A DNA stretch of 64,000 bases, taken from assembly GCA_003116975.1 (NCBI GenBank), contig BGKB01000205.1:2625-66624 (forward strand), written 5' to 3'. Position 1 is the first letter of the stretch, and every line of letters begins with the position of its first letter. Position numbers and translations under genes: made by a program. This document shows, piece after piece, positions 37,201-47,787 of this stretch. The notes under the pieces were generated by a model that saw nothing but the letters and a program-made list of their open reading frames with translations, made no database searches and was not told where the DNA came from. The stretch is from Aurantiochytrium sp. KH105. Lineage: Eukaryota; Sar; Bigyra; Thraustochytrida; Thraustochytriidae.

Positions 37201-38040
37201 TCCTGGCCGTCTACTACCCTCTTGTTTGACGGAGTGTTGACCCTTGCGTTGCGCGCTACCCATTTTGCCCTCAGATGCCCCGCGCGCGTCTAAGGTTGCC
37301 GGAAATAATTTATCGCCTTGCTTGAGGGATGTTCTTGCGCCACTCATGGCCTCTGCGATGTGCCTTGCATTTTCGGCGTTTGGTCCAAAACTCTTGGCCT
37401 TGCGAAGCGCGCCGGTCGGTAATGGACCCGGTACGCCGGCAAGGGAAGCAGCGGTAGTAGCGCCGGCCGCGGCGGCCACTGCTGCTGGTGTGAGTGCGGC
37501 GTTTGCGGCGGCGAGTGTGATAGCATTAGCTGCAGAAGCAGAGGGTGGTCGCGGAGCTGAGGAGGCTGCAGAGGAGGGTCCGGCTCTCGATGCTGATGGT
37601 AATGGTGATGGGCCTGCGGACGGCGAGGAGGATGAAGACGATGTTGCGGGCGTTGCGACGGATGGTTTTGCCTTTTTCTTGCTTGGTTTGGGCTGTTTTG
37701 GTTTTGCTGGATTATTCCCGGAGGCGATTTCGGCCTGGAGTTCGTGGTGACCTTTTGCACGGAAGCCATTGGATCCAATGTTTAGGTTGAGGTCCTTGGC
37801 CATGGGCCATGCCTCTTTGCGGCGAATAAATCGGAGAATATCGGCCTCGACCTCGGCGCTGAAAGGTCTCCTTCCGGAGGACTTGCAGAGATGCGCGGTG
37901 ATGGAGCGTCGAAAGGATTCCTCGGGTCGTTTGGGGGCTTCCTTGCGCGTGGCGATCCACTCGCGGTAGCATGCTGTGCCGACGACTGCGGCGGGTCCGC
38001 CGATTTCGTAGTGCTTAATGAAGACCTCGTAGGAGGACAT
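34207..38040 (-). CDS. Large protein with about 40 GK-x-x-x-aromatic repeats, novel
   Basis: A 1277-residue protein. Residues 1-110 form a compact-looking N-terminal region (MSSYEVFIKHYEIGG to HHELQAEIAS) followed by a basic, Ala/Ser/Pro-rich linker. The middle (about residues 395-840) has around 40 copies of a short unit, typically x-G-K-G/M-A/P-A/S-Y/F-E/D-S/P, repeating every 9-15 residues, with inserts such as FEPGSKGAAYE, LFPPGSKG and an Asp plus poly-Gly run. The C-terminal 230 residues are globular (WLQTWLKHPTVIRHVLSLLG to the end) and free of repeats. No family was recognised. The regular Lys and Tyr/Phe spacing suggests a sticker-type disordered scaffold or crosslinkable structural protein. 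An upstream Met at 38118 would add 26 residues. Confidence 0.85.
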   Translation of the reverse strand: MSSYEVFIKHYEIGGPAAVVGTACYREWIATRKEAPKRPEESFRRSITAHLCKSSGRRPFSAEVEADILRFIRRKEAWPMAKDLNLNIGSNGFRAKGHHELQAEIASGNNPAKPKQPKPSKKKAKPSVATPATSSSSSSPSAGPSPLPSASRAGPSSAASSAPRPPSASAANAITLAAANAALTPAAVAAAAGATTAASLAGVPGPLPTGALRKAKSFGPNAENARHIAEAMSGARTSLKQGDKLFPATLDARGASEGKMGSAQRKGQHSVKQEGSRRPGSSKAGLDPRGMTEAGGKLGHGNDRADNVLYVERPLSDPGQSNLTPWDDAAALIEECPEISDMIRSKRPRASLADLANASRNSSSSSLSSHQSSQRRIDRRGSSYEGRESSNSSPTGKVPSYAASGKGSLFSSLGKDVPYGSTSAGKASPYDGNPTGKAAHYDTLFPPAGSGAGFDHSSGKVASYESLGKLAAFESTGKGAAYDSSGKLAAYDALFPSGGKGSAYEPLFPPGGKGASFEMLFPPGSKGAGFDASGKGAIYDEENGNDGGSNDASATGKGAIYESTGKGAAYESAGKLGAYELRSGNKGDIYDDDDDDENGGGGGGGGGGGGKMAAYELRSGSKGDVYESSGKMASYESSGKMASYDASGKGAAFESRGKMPAFEPGSKGAAYEEASGGGGKMPVFEPGSKGSSYEASGGKLDSYEASGKGAAYESRGKMPLFEPGSKGAAYESSGKMASYESMGKMPSYESSGKMPAYESRGKMPAFEPGSKGAAYEEATSGKLASVAEHAYHSGKRRAFQAGSKGAAYDALYASNAGGKDASYDSLFPPGSKGAFFGADDDDMHGSGKGAGNKGYGGASKAYPGRNRRTPSSASQGSVNDWNWLQSAEGAETHGEEDDEDDEASRSEDYPRGMDMRGMVSGSGKTGQLDSGLGAGRGKKAPMGAGMIDAGDGDDDGRVMWRGKKTPFLRAPTTQSRSGKTADDDGARANKRVASFPGVRSSSSSSSSSSSNADSRSPSPAPTAASDAEARSGGAGVKESKTGSAIVVAPTAPFGRKAWLQTWLKHPTVIRHVLSLLGLEESALLNPNGSLVTFLVGLFNSTPPEVIDNYRDAGLDMFSASGLYMLNGALEQEYMMETTKRSFLCPEGQESMSFEPLPSPKASKIGRLRFDLKSMMYLDMDPAAREIAGGSISHHLATQVHASKMHIALTVGWGLPSIMRRGYAWTHMRFDDLSTRKRKVIRVHWKAREGGNSVVDVFWQEVTHCFPYFVVEEKPSIF
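35530..36860 (-). repeat. Coding tandem array for the GK repeats
   Basis: The DNA of the repeat region shows repeated but diverged blocks of about 27-40 bp, often with gactcgta-type sequence and CCCTTGC on the plus strand. Codon choices differ between units, so the array is old or under protein-level selection. Confidence 0.8.
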
Positions 38041-38764
38041 GTTGGCGGCGGGCTGGCCATTGTTGCCGGTGCGGCCTGTGGAGGAGATGGGGCGTCCCAA
38101 CGCGGCATCGTTGATCATGGCGCGGGCGCGAGCGTCTGCCCCGCCGCGCTGTGCAGCTCTGTCAGCACCGTGCGCTGGTGCGTGCCTACGCGGTCAGCCG
38201 CCCACGATGCGATCGCTCTGCCGGCCCTCACGGGTCCAAGCTACTGCTTGCTTTTTGCAGCTGATCTCTCTCTCCCTCTCAGTGCTCGCGCGTGGACCAG
38301 GCAAGCGCGCGCAGCGCTTACTTGCTTGCTGGCGAGAGGGCTTGCCTACCGGCGGGTCTGCCGGTCTGCCGGTCTGCCGCGCTGCACCGCGTGTGCGCGC
38401 AGGACCGGATCTGTCTTGCCGTGTCCTGCTACTCGCCTCGGGACGGGACGCCACGACACGGAATGAGAATGGCGCCTGCGAGCGAGGACTCGGGTTTTTC
38501 CTCGAAGGACCACTAGCACCCGCACTAGCAGTAGAAGTACCGTGCGCAGGTGCGTGCAGTGCCGGGACTCTTTTCCTTTTCCCCGCCCAGCCAACCTATC
38601 TGTCTGCCTGCCTGCCTGCCTGCCCGGACTCGCTCGCTCCGCCTACGCGCTGGCCGCCTCGCTGCGGACCGCTGAGGCGGGCGCGCGGGGTCCAAGCGCA
38701 AGGGACTGCCGAGGGCGGTCTCGGGCCGCGGCCTCCCTGCTTTTTGTACGGCAAGCTTTAGGCG

Positions 38765-38793
38765 GACTTGCGCTGTGTTGTATTGTTGACTTG
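38765..38793. promoter_or_regulatory. Two GACTTGCG sites 23 bp apart
   Basis: GACTTGCG starts at 38765 and 38788 and is the reverse complement of the CGCAAGTC form seen in other arrays. It lies about 730 bp upstream of the GK-repeat gene start. Weaker than the other arrays. Confidence 0.25.
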
Positions 38794-40021
38794 CGATGGC
38801 CTGCGTGGACAGTGAATGAGTGAGCCGGGTTGACTTGACTGACTTGTGCGGATGGATCGAAGATTGGCTTCGCCTCGCACGCGGATACGCCTGCGGATGC
38901 GCCTGCGCGATCCGAGGAGGCGCGACGCCCGCGGGTCTCTCTGCACGAGCGCGAGCTCGCGGACGACGGCGGGCTGGCCGACCGCAGGTGTCGAGCTCGC
39001 CGCGGCCTGCTGACTTGACTTGACTTGGTTCGCCTCGAGGCGAGGTGCGGCGAGGCGAGTCGAGGCGAGTCGAGGCAAGTCGAGGCAGGTCTTACTTTCC
39101 TGAGGAAGCGGGGCGGGCGGAAGCGAGCGGAGCGGAGCCACGCGGAGCCACTGCTGCCGCTGCCAATGCAAACGCTGGTGGCGGGCGGGCGAGCGAGCGG
39201 AGCTAGCCTTCCTTGCTGCTTGCTTGCTTGCTTGGTCCGGATTTGAAAACTCGCCCGCGCAGACAAAGTTGCTGCAAGGACGGAGAAGAATGCCAGGCGC
39301 GCCCTGAGGCACGCACGCACACACGGACGCTCGCACGGACCTGGCTGGCTGGGTCGATTTGGCCACGCAGACGAAGCCGTCAATGCGCTTTTGCTCTAGC
39401 TGGAGGCAGCACGCTGACTCTCAATTCGAACAAATGCTCGAGGTGCCGCCGCTGCTGCTGGTACGGCGAATGCCGCGAGAGGGCGGGAGCTACACGAAGC
39501 CCTCTTGTCCTGGCTCGCGGACGCGACGCCGTCTCCGGAGCCAGACCGCCTCCTGCGCACCGCGTGGACGCACCACGCGGCGCTTGTCGTGAGCGCGTCT
39601 CTAATCAATTCAATCCCAATGCCTGCTCCGTCGAAGACAGGACCCGGCCTCGGCTCGCCTCGCCTCGACTCCGGTCGACTCGAGCCCGCCGCGAACGGGG
39701 CTGCGCGGGTCTGTGCTGTGCTGTGCGGGCCTCGAGGCCCGGCCTCGCGAGCTCGAGCGCCGGTCGCTCGCCTGGGCCTATCGATCGATCGATCGATCGA
39801 TTGATCGCCCGGTCGATGCGGAACTGACGGATGATGCCTGTCTGCTGCCGCCTGAGAAAGCACGGGCGGCGGCGCTAACAATAAACAGTAAGGAGGGGAA
39901 GGGAAAAGAAGAAAGGGAGAGAGGAAGGAAGGGAAGAAGAAGCAGGGAAACAGAGAACAGAAGACTGACTGTCGCTCTTGCGCAGCGGGCGGTTTGCTGT
40001 TTGCTTTTCGCAGAGTCTTCC

Positions 40022-40059
<38 letters not shown>

Positions 40060-40530
40060 TGGTTGAGCGAGCGTTGCGACTTGGGAACTGAGGTGGACGC
40101 GCGAGCAATGCGAATGGGATGCGTCGCGGTGCATGCGATGCGGTGCGGTGAGGACTTGGAGTGAGCCAGCCAGGAAAAAGGAAAGAAAGAAAAAAAGAAA
40201 AGAAAGAAAAGAAAAGAAAAAAGAAAGAAAAGAAAGTTTGAAGGAGTGAAAGAAAATGAAAAAAGAACGAAAGAACGAATGACCCAGAATGAATCATTAG
40301 GCCTATCATGATGGATGGATGAATGAATGAATGACTGATTCGGCAAGAGCCAAGAGAGAAAGTCGCGATGCGCCTGTGCGATGCGCAAGCGGCCTGATGA
40401 TGCAAGGCACAGACGATCGGATGCGATCGATGCTTGGTTGGGATCTTGTCTTTCCTCGCAGCCGAGACTGGCCGCGCTCTTTGGTAGGATCCTCAAGCCA
40501 CACGCTGCGGCTGGCGAACGGCTTGACTTT

Positions 40531-40569
40531 GGCTTGGGCTTGGCTTGGCTTGGCTTGGCTTGGCTTGGC
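40531..40569. repeat. (GGCTT)n pentanucleotide array
   Basis: About seven GGCTT units. The same pentamer recurs as a longer array at 41871-41939. Confidence 0.9.
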
Positions 40570-40639
40570 CTGGTCTGGCCTGGCTTTGCGTGGCTTGCAT
40601 TAGGCACGAGAGAAAGCAACCAACCATCTTGGGCGTCGG

Positions 40640-40640
<1 letters not shown>

Positions 40641-40681
<41 letters not shown>
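40641..40681. repeat. (GTGC)n microsatellite
   Basis: About ten perfect CGTG/GTGC units. Confidence 0.9.
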
Positions 40682-40683
<2 letters not shown>

Positions 40684-41332
40684 ACCCGCGTGCCTGCAAC
40701 ATGTGCGAAGTGCAGCGATGCAGTAAGAGGTGAGAACGAAGGACGATGCCAGAGGAAGCGGGAAATGAGGTGCGGCAGCATGGCTTGAAGAAAAGAAGAG
40801 GAAAAAGAAAGCACCGCGGGTGCTGGCAGCACAAATGAATAAACAAACGAACGGAGAAACGATTGAACGAACGATTGAACAGCCAGATGAACGACCTCCG
40901 AGTCGACAAACTTTGAAAGCAACCACCAATCTGGGAGTGATGAAAACGAGACGCGGGCCCGCGGAAAGCTCGTGCGGGCGTAGAAGCTGGGGGCCACGCG
41001 AGCAAGCGAGCGAGCGCGGCTTGCTTTGAACGAACGTGCGGCCACTGGCGGGGGACCGACCGCTTGCGTCGCCGACGAGCGAGCCTCGCAGCTCCGGATG
41101 TTCGAACCGCCCCGGTCTCTCGCGCGACTCTTCAGGTCTCGACAAAACTCGACTTGACTCGACTCGACGGACCGTGACAAGCTAAGGCGAGGCGGGAGCG
41201 AGCGAGGAGTCTCGACGCGACTCGACTCGGCTCGACTCGGCTCGGCTGGGCTCGGCTGGGCTCGGCTGGGCTTGGCTCGAGCGACTCGCCTCGCGGGCGC
41301 GTCTCTTGGGCGCGGCACTGGACCCGCGAATT

Positions 41333-41476
41333 TTTCTCTTTTTCTTTTTTTCTTTTTTCTTTCTTCAAACCTTTTTTTCCGTTCAAACTGTTCTTTCCCC
41401 CCTTCTCCCCTAACCTTTCCTTTTCTTTTCCTTTTTTCTTCTTTTTTTTTTCTTTTTCCCTTTTCCTTTTTCTTTT
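41333..41476 (+). repeat. 140-bp polypyrimidine tract
   Basis: Almost entirely T and C on the plus strand, with scattered A. It could form intramolecular triplex DNA. Confidence 0.85.
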
Positions 41477-41870
41477 CCGCACTACACCGCCAAGGTAGCA
41501 ACACGAAGCGCACTCCCCTCACCCCCTACCTCCCGCGCACCAGCCAAGCTCGTTCCCTCGGCGCACGCATGCCTGGCGGGCAGAGGCCGCCCTCCCTCTC
41601 TCCCTCTTCCCTCCCTCTCTCCCTCCGCCAGCCAGCCACTGCCGCTGGCCGCGAGGAGGTCCGCCGCGCAAAACCGCTCGCTCCCTTGGAGGCTGGCTGG
41701 CGGCTGCACCCACGCCTCCCCCTGATTCACTTTTTCTCGCCCCCCGCTCCTGCTGGGATGTCGACAGCCGGGGCGCCGCCGCAACGCAACTGGCAACACA
41801 ACTCGAAACAGCGCCCAGAAAGAATGCAGTCTCGCTCTCGTCGCGCTCTGCGCCCAGAGAAACTAACTCG

Positions 41871-41939
41871 CTTGGCTTGGCTTGGCTTGGCTTGGCTTGG
41901 CTTGGCTTGACTTGGCTTGGCTTAGCTTGGCTTGGCTTG
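41871..41939. repeat. (GGCTT)n pentanucleotide array, longer copy
   Basis: About thirteen GGCTT-like units with two single-base variants (cttga, cttag). Confidence 0.9.
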
Positions 41940-42544
41940 AGTTTCTTTCTTGTCGTGCCTTGCCGCGGCGGCGAGGTCGGTCTGGCGGGCCTGCCCGGAG
42001 TGCACGGGGCCTCGGAAGCGACGGGCGATGGGCCGGGAGTGCGAGGCGAATGGGAATTAGCGAATCGCATGCATTTGTTGAATCCTGCCCTACGAGCTGG
42101 TAGGCCCAGGTGCTAAGAATGAATGAATGCCTCGGCTGATGAAAGGACGAAGAAAGTGGGCCTCGCTCGCTCGCGCCCGTGGACCGTGGCAGGCAGCGGC
42201 GAGGCCAGCGAGACGGAGTTCGACGCAGGTCGTAGGGATGCCGCTCCGGGTCTTTTGTACGCGTTTACGTGCATGCTTCCGGCCGGCAGCCGCGTTCGGT
42301 TGCTCCTGTGTTTTTTTTTTTTTATTGCTTGTTTCCGGCGTGCTTGGCCATGCGATGGGGAGAAGCCCCGTTCCGCAGCTCGATCGACTACCGAACGGAT
42401 GCGCGGGGGACAAGGGAGAGCGTACGTGAGCGGGAAGGGAATGCCATGAGATAGCCGAACAAGGAGCATACGCGCGAGGCCTCTGGCTGCCTGGCCAGCA
42501 CGAAGCGACCGCAGCACGCATCCACCGTCGACCGACTGACCGCC

Positions 42545-42613
42545 CAAGCAAGCAAGTAAGCAGGCAAGCAAGCAAGCAAGCGACCGACCGACCGACCGAC
42601 CGACCGACCGACC
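42545..42613. repeat. CAAG then CGAC tetranucleotide runs
   Basis: A CAAG run changes abruptly into a CGAC run of about nine units. Confidence 0.9.
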
Positions 42614-42791
42614 TACCTGCTGGGCGTGCTGCGCGCACAAGCACTTGCGGATCGACATGAGGAAGCGGGCTGCTCCAAAGAGCGAGGCTTCACATTGCGA
42701 CAGAATTCCCGCGCAAGAGGCTCTCAGTCGGCCGGGTGGACTCGCTCGCCCTAAAAATGCCTTCCGAGGCGCCGGCGGCTGCAGTGGTAAA

Positions 42792-43039
42792 AAGCTGGCA
42801 GCTAGCATCTAGCACAGAAAACATGTTCTGCCAGCTGCCAGCTGCCAGCTGCAGCTTGCAGTCGCATGTCGCTGCTTGCATTGCTTGCTTACTTGCTTAT
42901 TCAGCACAGCAGCGGTGGCGAAAGGCCAGGGTGTCAGTGAATGAGCGGCAGCGGCTCTTGCGCGGCCTGTGAACCCCTCCCGAAGCTCTCGCGTCGTCTG
43001 CAGCTGGCTGCAGCAGCCAGCAGCTGCAGCTGGCAGACG
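42792..43039. repeat. Inverted-repeat cluster built on CAGCTGGCAG
   Basis: AAGCTGGCAGC at 42792 faces three overlapping copies of its complement (GCTGCCAGC) at 42834-42852. A second hairpin at 42995-43039 has CGTCTGC and GCAGACG as outer arms with CAGCTG/CTGCAG sequence inside. Confidence 0.6.
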
Positions 43040-43405
43040 TGGCCCGTTCATTCATTTATCATCATGGTGAATCGAAAGGGGAGCCGTCGATGGCGACTGA
43101 CGCCAGGCTCCGTACGACCGTCTCGAGATCTGCTACGTGTCACCTAACCAATCCTCAATTTATCGCGCGGCAGCAGCAGCTACAGCTAATGAATGCAGTT
43201 GGTTGCAGCAACATCAACCCAAGCGCTGGTGTGGCGCGGACCAGTCGCCGGGGGTTTGCAGCTGAATGCCGCAGGCTGGGACGCGGCCACAGCCGGTCCT
43301 ATACATTTGCCTATGTAGCTCCCTAAGACCTCCTGACGGTGCTTCGGGACCTCCTCGTCGCACGCTGTGGGAGGTGCGCACCACAGCGGAACTGCAGCGA
43401 GGTTT

Positions 43406-43468
43406 AAAAAAAAAAAAAAAAAAAGGAAAGGAAAGGAAAGGAAAGGAAAGGAAAGAAAAGGAAAAAGG
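43406..43468 (+). repeat. Poly-A followed by (GGAAA)n
   Basis: Nineteen A bases followed by about eight GGAAA-type units. A purine-only tract of over 60 bases. Confidence 0.9.
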
Positions 43469-45189
43469 TCACCTTCATGACATCATGATCGTAGGGACCA
43501 TCCTCGAGCGGCACGAGGGCATAGCGCGGCACGGGCGGCATGTGGCGAATGTATGTCGGCGAGCGCACAGCCTCGCGGCGCTTTCGGTCTCTCCTTGCTC
43601 ACTCGCTCGCTCGCTTGCTTGCTTTTATCCTCCCTTTCCGAGCCCACAACGAGAAAGGAAGGAAGGAAGGAAGGAAGAAAAGGAGAAGTCAGGGCACAGC
43701 GGAGGCAGCAGCCAAGGTCCGCATCCGTTGCCGATCGATCCGTCGATCCGTCATCGCGCTTCAATGCCCTTTTTCCAGGCCATGCCGCCGCGCCATTCTC
43801 GCCTCGCCCTCTATTTCCTTCCGCTCCGTCATCCCAGTCTAGCCCAAGCACGCAAGCTTCGCGTTGGAGCGGAGGCGGAGGCGGAGGCGGCGGCGTACGC
43901 CGAGGAAGCGCTCCACGGCGGCCGGGCTGCTCTCGCAGCGCGTGCACCTCGTCAGTGTTGTGTGTGGCACCTGCACTACCCTGGCGCGGCAGCCAGCGTG
44001 GCGGCGGCCAGGAGCCGCGGCGGCAGGCCGTACGAGTCGTAGCACGCACGAGGAACCTTGGCGGGAGCGAGGGAGCCGAAAGAAGAAGAAGAAAAAGAAG
44101 AAGAAGAAGGAGAAGGAGATCGAGGACGAGGAGGAGGAGAGCGCGACGCCAGCCACGCCCACCGTCGCGCGGGCCGCGACGAGAGCTTTTTCAAAATCGT
44201 ACTCAGTTGCGGCCCGGCGCACTGCCCGTTCGTCGTCCTCGTCTGTCCCGACGATTAGAAAAGATTCATGTGATGATGGCATGGATGGATGCATGCATGG
44301 ATGCTTTGATGAAAATCTGAGACCGACCCTTGCTTTGAATCCGAAAACAGAAACAGAAACAGGAACAGACGGCCGGTCCAGACGCAGGTTGCTCACCTGT
44401 CGCCTGCAGCCGTGGCCGCTGCCACAACAACCACCACCCGATGTCGTCATCGCCGCTGCCGGCAGCGGCTGCGGCTTGGGTTGGCCTCCTCTGGACCTTC
44501 CTTCTTCAAGCCTGCCGCGCCGCGCCGCGTAGAGTGTCGTCCTCGCTGCAGCAGGATCTGGCAGCAGGATCTGGCAGCTTGCGCACAAGGCTTGCGCGTC
44601 TTGTCGGGCCTCGCTCGCGCTGTGCAAGTCCAAGTTGTTGAAGATGGAAAAGAAGAAAGAGGTCGAAGAGCCCGGGCGTGCGTGTCGCCACCGCCGCGTC
44701 AGATCCGCCTTCCGGCCGACTCGGATCGCAAAGCAAAGCGAGCTCAGAGAGGCCGCCGCGCCCTCCCTCCGCGCGGCCGATCATGGCGCGGCACCGATCG
44801 ATCGATCGATCGATCGATCATGGATCGCCGGCTCGGTCGGCGGCGCGACGCGGGCAAAGCGAAGCGCGCCTCCCTGCGACGGCGTGGCAGTGCTGCCAGC
44901 CACCATGGCCAGTGGCCGGAGAAGAGGGAAAGAGCGCAGTGAGAAAAGAAGAGCAGCGGCCGCAGGCAGGATCGAAAGTTGGGACGTGCGCCCGCATCCG
45001 CGAATTCATGGCCGCGGCGGCACGGCATCCGCGAATTATTTGGGCCTCTTTTCCGTGCTTTTCAAAGCCGCATAGGGCGCTTTTACGGCGGGCCTTGGCG
45101 ACAAGTGGAAAGAAAAGGAGAAAAAAAGAACAGCCAGATGAAAGAAAAAGAAAAAAAGAAAAAATTGCTTTGAACTCCGAATTTGGATT

Positions 45190-45232
45190 CGAATTTGAAT
45201 TTGAATTCTTTCAATTTGAATTTGAATTTGAA
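45190..45232. repeat. (GAATTT)n hexanucleotide repeat with inversion
   Basis: GAATTTGAATTT units are interrupted by tctttc and then resume as AATTTGAATTTG. The halves can pair with each other. Confidence 0.85.
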
Positions 45233-46266
45233 TGATTGATCGCTGTGGAAATGAAAGAAAGGGCGTTCTGTTCGGAAATTACGATGCCTTGATCGTCCGT
45301 GGGGTTGAAAAGCTGCGCAGCCGCGCGAGGATAAGAACTCCAAGAAGCGCTGCTTTCGCTGTCGTCGGGCGCGCTCGGAGTGCGCAGGCTGCTGTGCTGG
45401 TGCAGAAGACGCTCCGCACGCCCGCGAGGACGAGGAGGAGGGGGGGGTGGCCGCCGAATGCTCGAACGGCGAACGGACGCACGGGTGGCGGGATGCTTGC
45501 TACATGCTGCTGCAGCTGCTGCAGCGCTGTTTGCGACCACGGTGCTGCAGGGCTCTCATCTGACGCGATACTGACGCGATACCGACGCATCCATCGCACC
45601 CGCGAGCGCAGAACTCCGGACTTTCAGCGCCAGAACCGGCGCAACTCACATTGCGAGGAGTTCTCCGCCGCGGCGGGCGGGGGAAAGAGAGAGAGAGAGA
45701 GCGAGCGAGCGAGGGAGGGAGGGAGAGAGGGGCCGACATGAGAGCGAGCCGAGGCGATCCAAGTCGAGCCGAGTGTCGGGATGGGAATGTTGTTTCAAGA
45801 GAAGCACATGAACGCTAATGGCACAAAGATAGATAGTAGACGAATGAGGTAAGAAGGCGCGGAGACAAGTCATGCGTGCTGTAGCAGAGCGAGGACCGTC
45901 AAACCTAACCTAATATGGACTGACTTTGAGATGGTAGGAGCAGTATAGAGCTTCGTGAATGCCAGAGACGCCTTTTTAAACTGAATAGTCTGAAAATAAA
46001 AGAAGAAAGACGGCATCGTCTCCAAGGCCGCTTCGATGCATCCCCTTCGCAAAAAAATAGAATTGAAAAAAGGGTTCCTGTCTTGCATAGTCTCAAATGC
46101 ACGTTGTGCGAATCTGGAACGCCACGCAAGGCGGGGAGCAAGCGTATGAATGTGTCGAGTGAGCGCAAATGGCTAAAATCTTTCCCTTCTTTGTTTTTTT
46201 TATAAAAGTAAAATGTCAAGACAGTGCGCGGGCAATACAATGAGCAACACGTAAAGGAGATTGAGT

Positions 46267-46389
46267 GATTCCACTTCGCGTGATTAATTCCACTTTGCTT
46301 ACACGATTCCTCTTCGCTCTGTTCCACGACGTTTTATGACACAATGCTGAGCTTGATTAAAGGAGGTTGATTGATTCCACTTCGCTTGA
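46267..46389. repeat. Short direct repeat GATTCCACTTCGC-TGAT
   Basis: GATTCCACTTCGCGTGAT at 46267 and GATTCCACTTCGCTTGAT at 46372 differ at one base, with two weaker copies between them (ttccactttgctt and ttcctcttcgct). They lie immediately after the NUFIP1-like stop codon, probably in its 3' UTR. Confidence 0.6.
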
Positions 46390-46394
46390 TGGAA

Positions 46395-47754
46395 TTATTG
46401 AGACGCGTTCGTTGCCGTTGCCGCGCGTTGAAGCACATGATGAATACAGTGAAGAATGACGGCGCGCTCCTTGGCAATGTCGGCACGCAGGAGTTTGCGA
46501 AGAATGGAATCATGTCCGCCTGGGCGCGCAGTTGCGCGGAGAAACTGCTGCTTTTCGGCGCGCTTCCGCCGGGCAATAAGAGTCTCCGTGCGCTGAGCGG
46601 GATCGTGCGAAAAACGACACTTGGCGACTTTGCACTCTCCGCTGAGCAAGAAACGATTGCACACCCGCTGCTTGTGATGCTTCGGTTTAACCTCATTTTG
46701 CTGCCGAGACTCCTTTTGCAACGGGGCCGCACTTTCGTCCTTGCGGCTTTGCCGCAAAGTTTCATCCTCCGGCGTCCCTTCTTCCATCAAAAGGGCAGCA
46801 GGCGCAGCCTTTTCAGTCGTTGCAGCAGCTTCTTCCTTACGAGCGATGTTGGCTTGCGTCGGATAATTTCTGCGTCTTTCGGCGCGCCAGCGAGCAATCT
46901 CTTCCGGAGACGTCCCGAGACGGTGTGCTGCGAGGTATTTGGGGTGCAGGTCGGCAAAAACATCCTTGTCTTGTTTCTTGCGTCGCTTGTTTGGACGCCC
47001 CGATGCAGCCTCGCGCTTTGTCTTTGAATCGGCCTTTCCTCGTTCCTCATTCGCCAAAGGTTGCGCATCTGATTGTAAAGGGGATTCCACTTGAGACTTC
47101 CTTTCGCTTTGCGTCTTGCCCTTTGCGTCAGACATTGCCGTCGCCACATCGCCTTGTTTCAACGTAGTCGCGTCTTGATCAACAGTGGAATTCTGCTCTG
47201 CTTTCTCTGCGGTTGCGTCTGCTTGGCCGGAATCGCCTTCTTCTCCTCCCGGATGATGCGCATTGCGTCGTCCTCGCCGTCGTCGATTAGGTCTTTTTCT
47301 TTTTCTGGACCCAGACCCTGTGGATCCTGCAATTGCGGGACCATTTTGCCCCTCTGATGGTTCTTTTCGTTCTTGCGTCGTCTGCACATGCTGCTGTTGC
47401 TTCTGTTGTTGATGATGCTGATGTTTTGGTTGTTGTTGCTTTTGTGCTTGCTTTTGGTGTTGTTTTTGTTGCTGCTTCTGCTGTTGATGTTGCTGTTGTT
47501 GCTGCTGTTGGAGGTGGTGGTGGTGGTGATGCTGGTAGGGCTGTTGCTGTTGCTGATGCTGATGCTGATGTTGATGCTGATGGTATGCTTGCTGCTGATG
47601 CTGTCCGTGAAAGTAATTAGGCTGGTGATGAGGTTGCATGTACTGCATCATGGCCTGTTGCGGCTGTTGTTGCTGAGCATACTGTTGGTTATAGTACTGA
47701 TGATGAAGGTGCGCGCCCTGCGCAAGTTGCTGATGTTGATGGGACGGCGCTTGT

Positions 47755-47787
<33 letters not shown>

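Larger units (their letters stand above)
38041..46394. other. 8.4 kb without a supported gene, dense in simple repeats
   Basis: No frame in either strand shows a recognisable domain. The longest (39396-41522, minus) is Lys, Ser and Phe runs from simple repeats. The region holds CTGC, GGCT, GGCTT, GTGC, CGAC, GGAAA, GAA and GAATTT microsatellites, long homopurine or pyrimidine tracts and several potential hairpins. Small non-coding RNAs or a heavily spliced gene cannot be excluded. Confidence 0.6.

Noticed and set aside
39396..41522. 708-residue minus-strand open frame
   Set aside because: It is composed of Lys, Ser, Phe and Ala runs from microsatellites. It has no domain and is open only because the sequence is simple.
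43839..44633. 264-residue minus-strand frame
   Set aside because: Phe and Ser runs come from GAA repeats, and no domain is seen.
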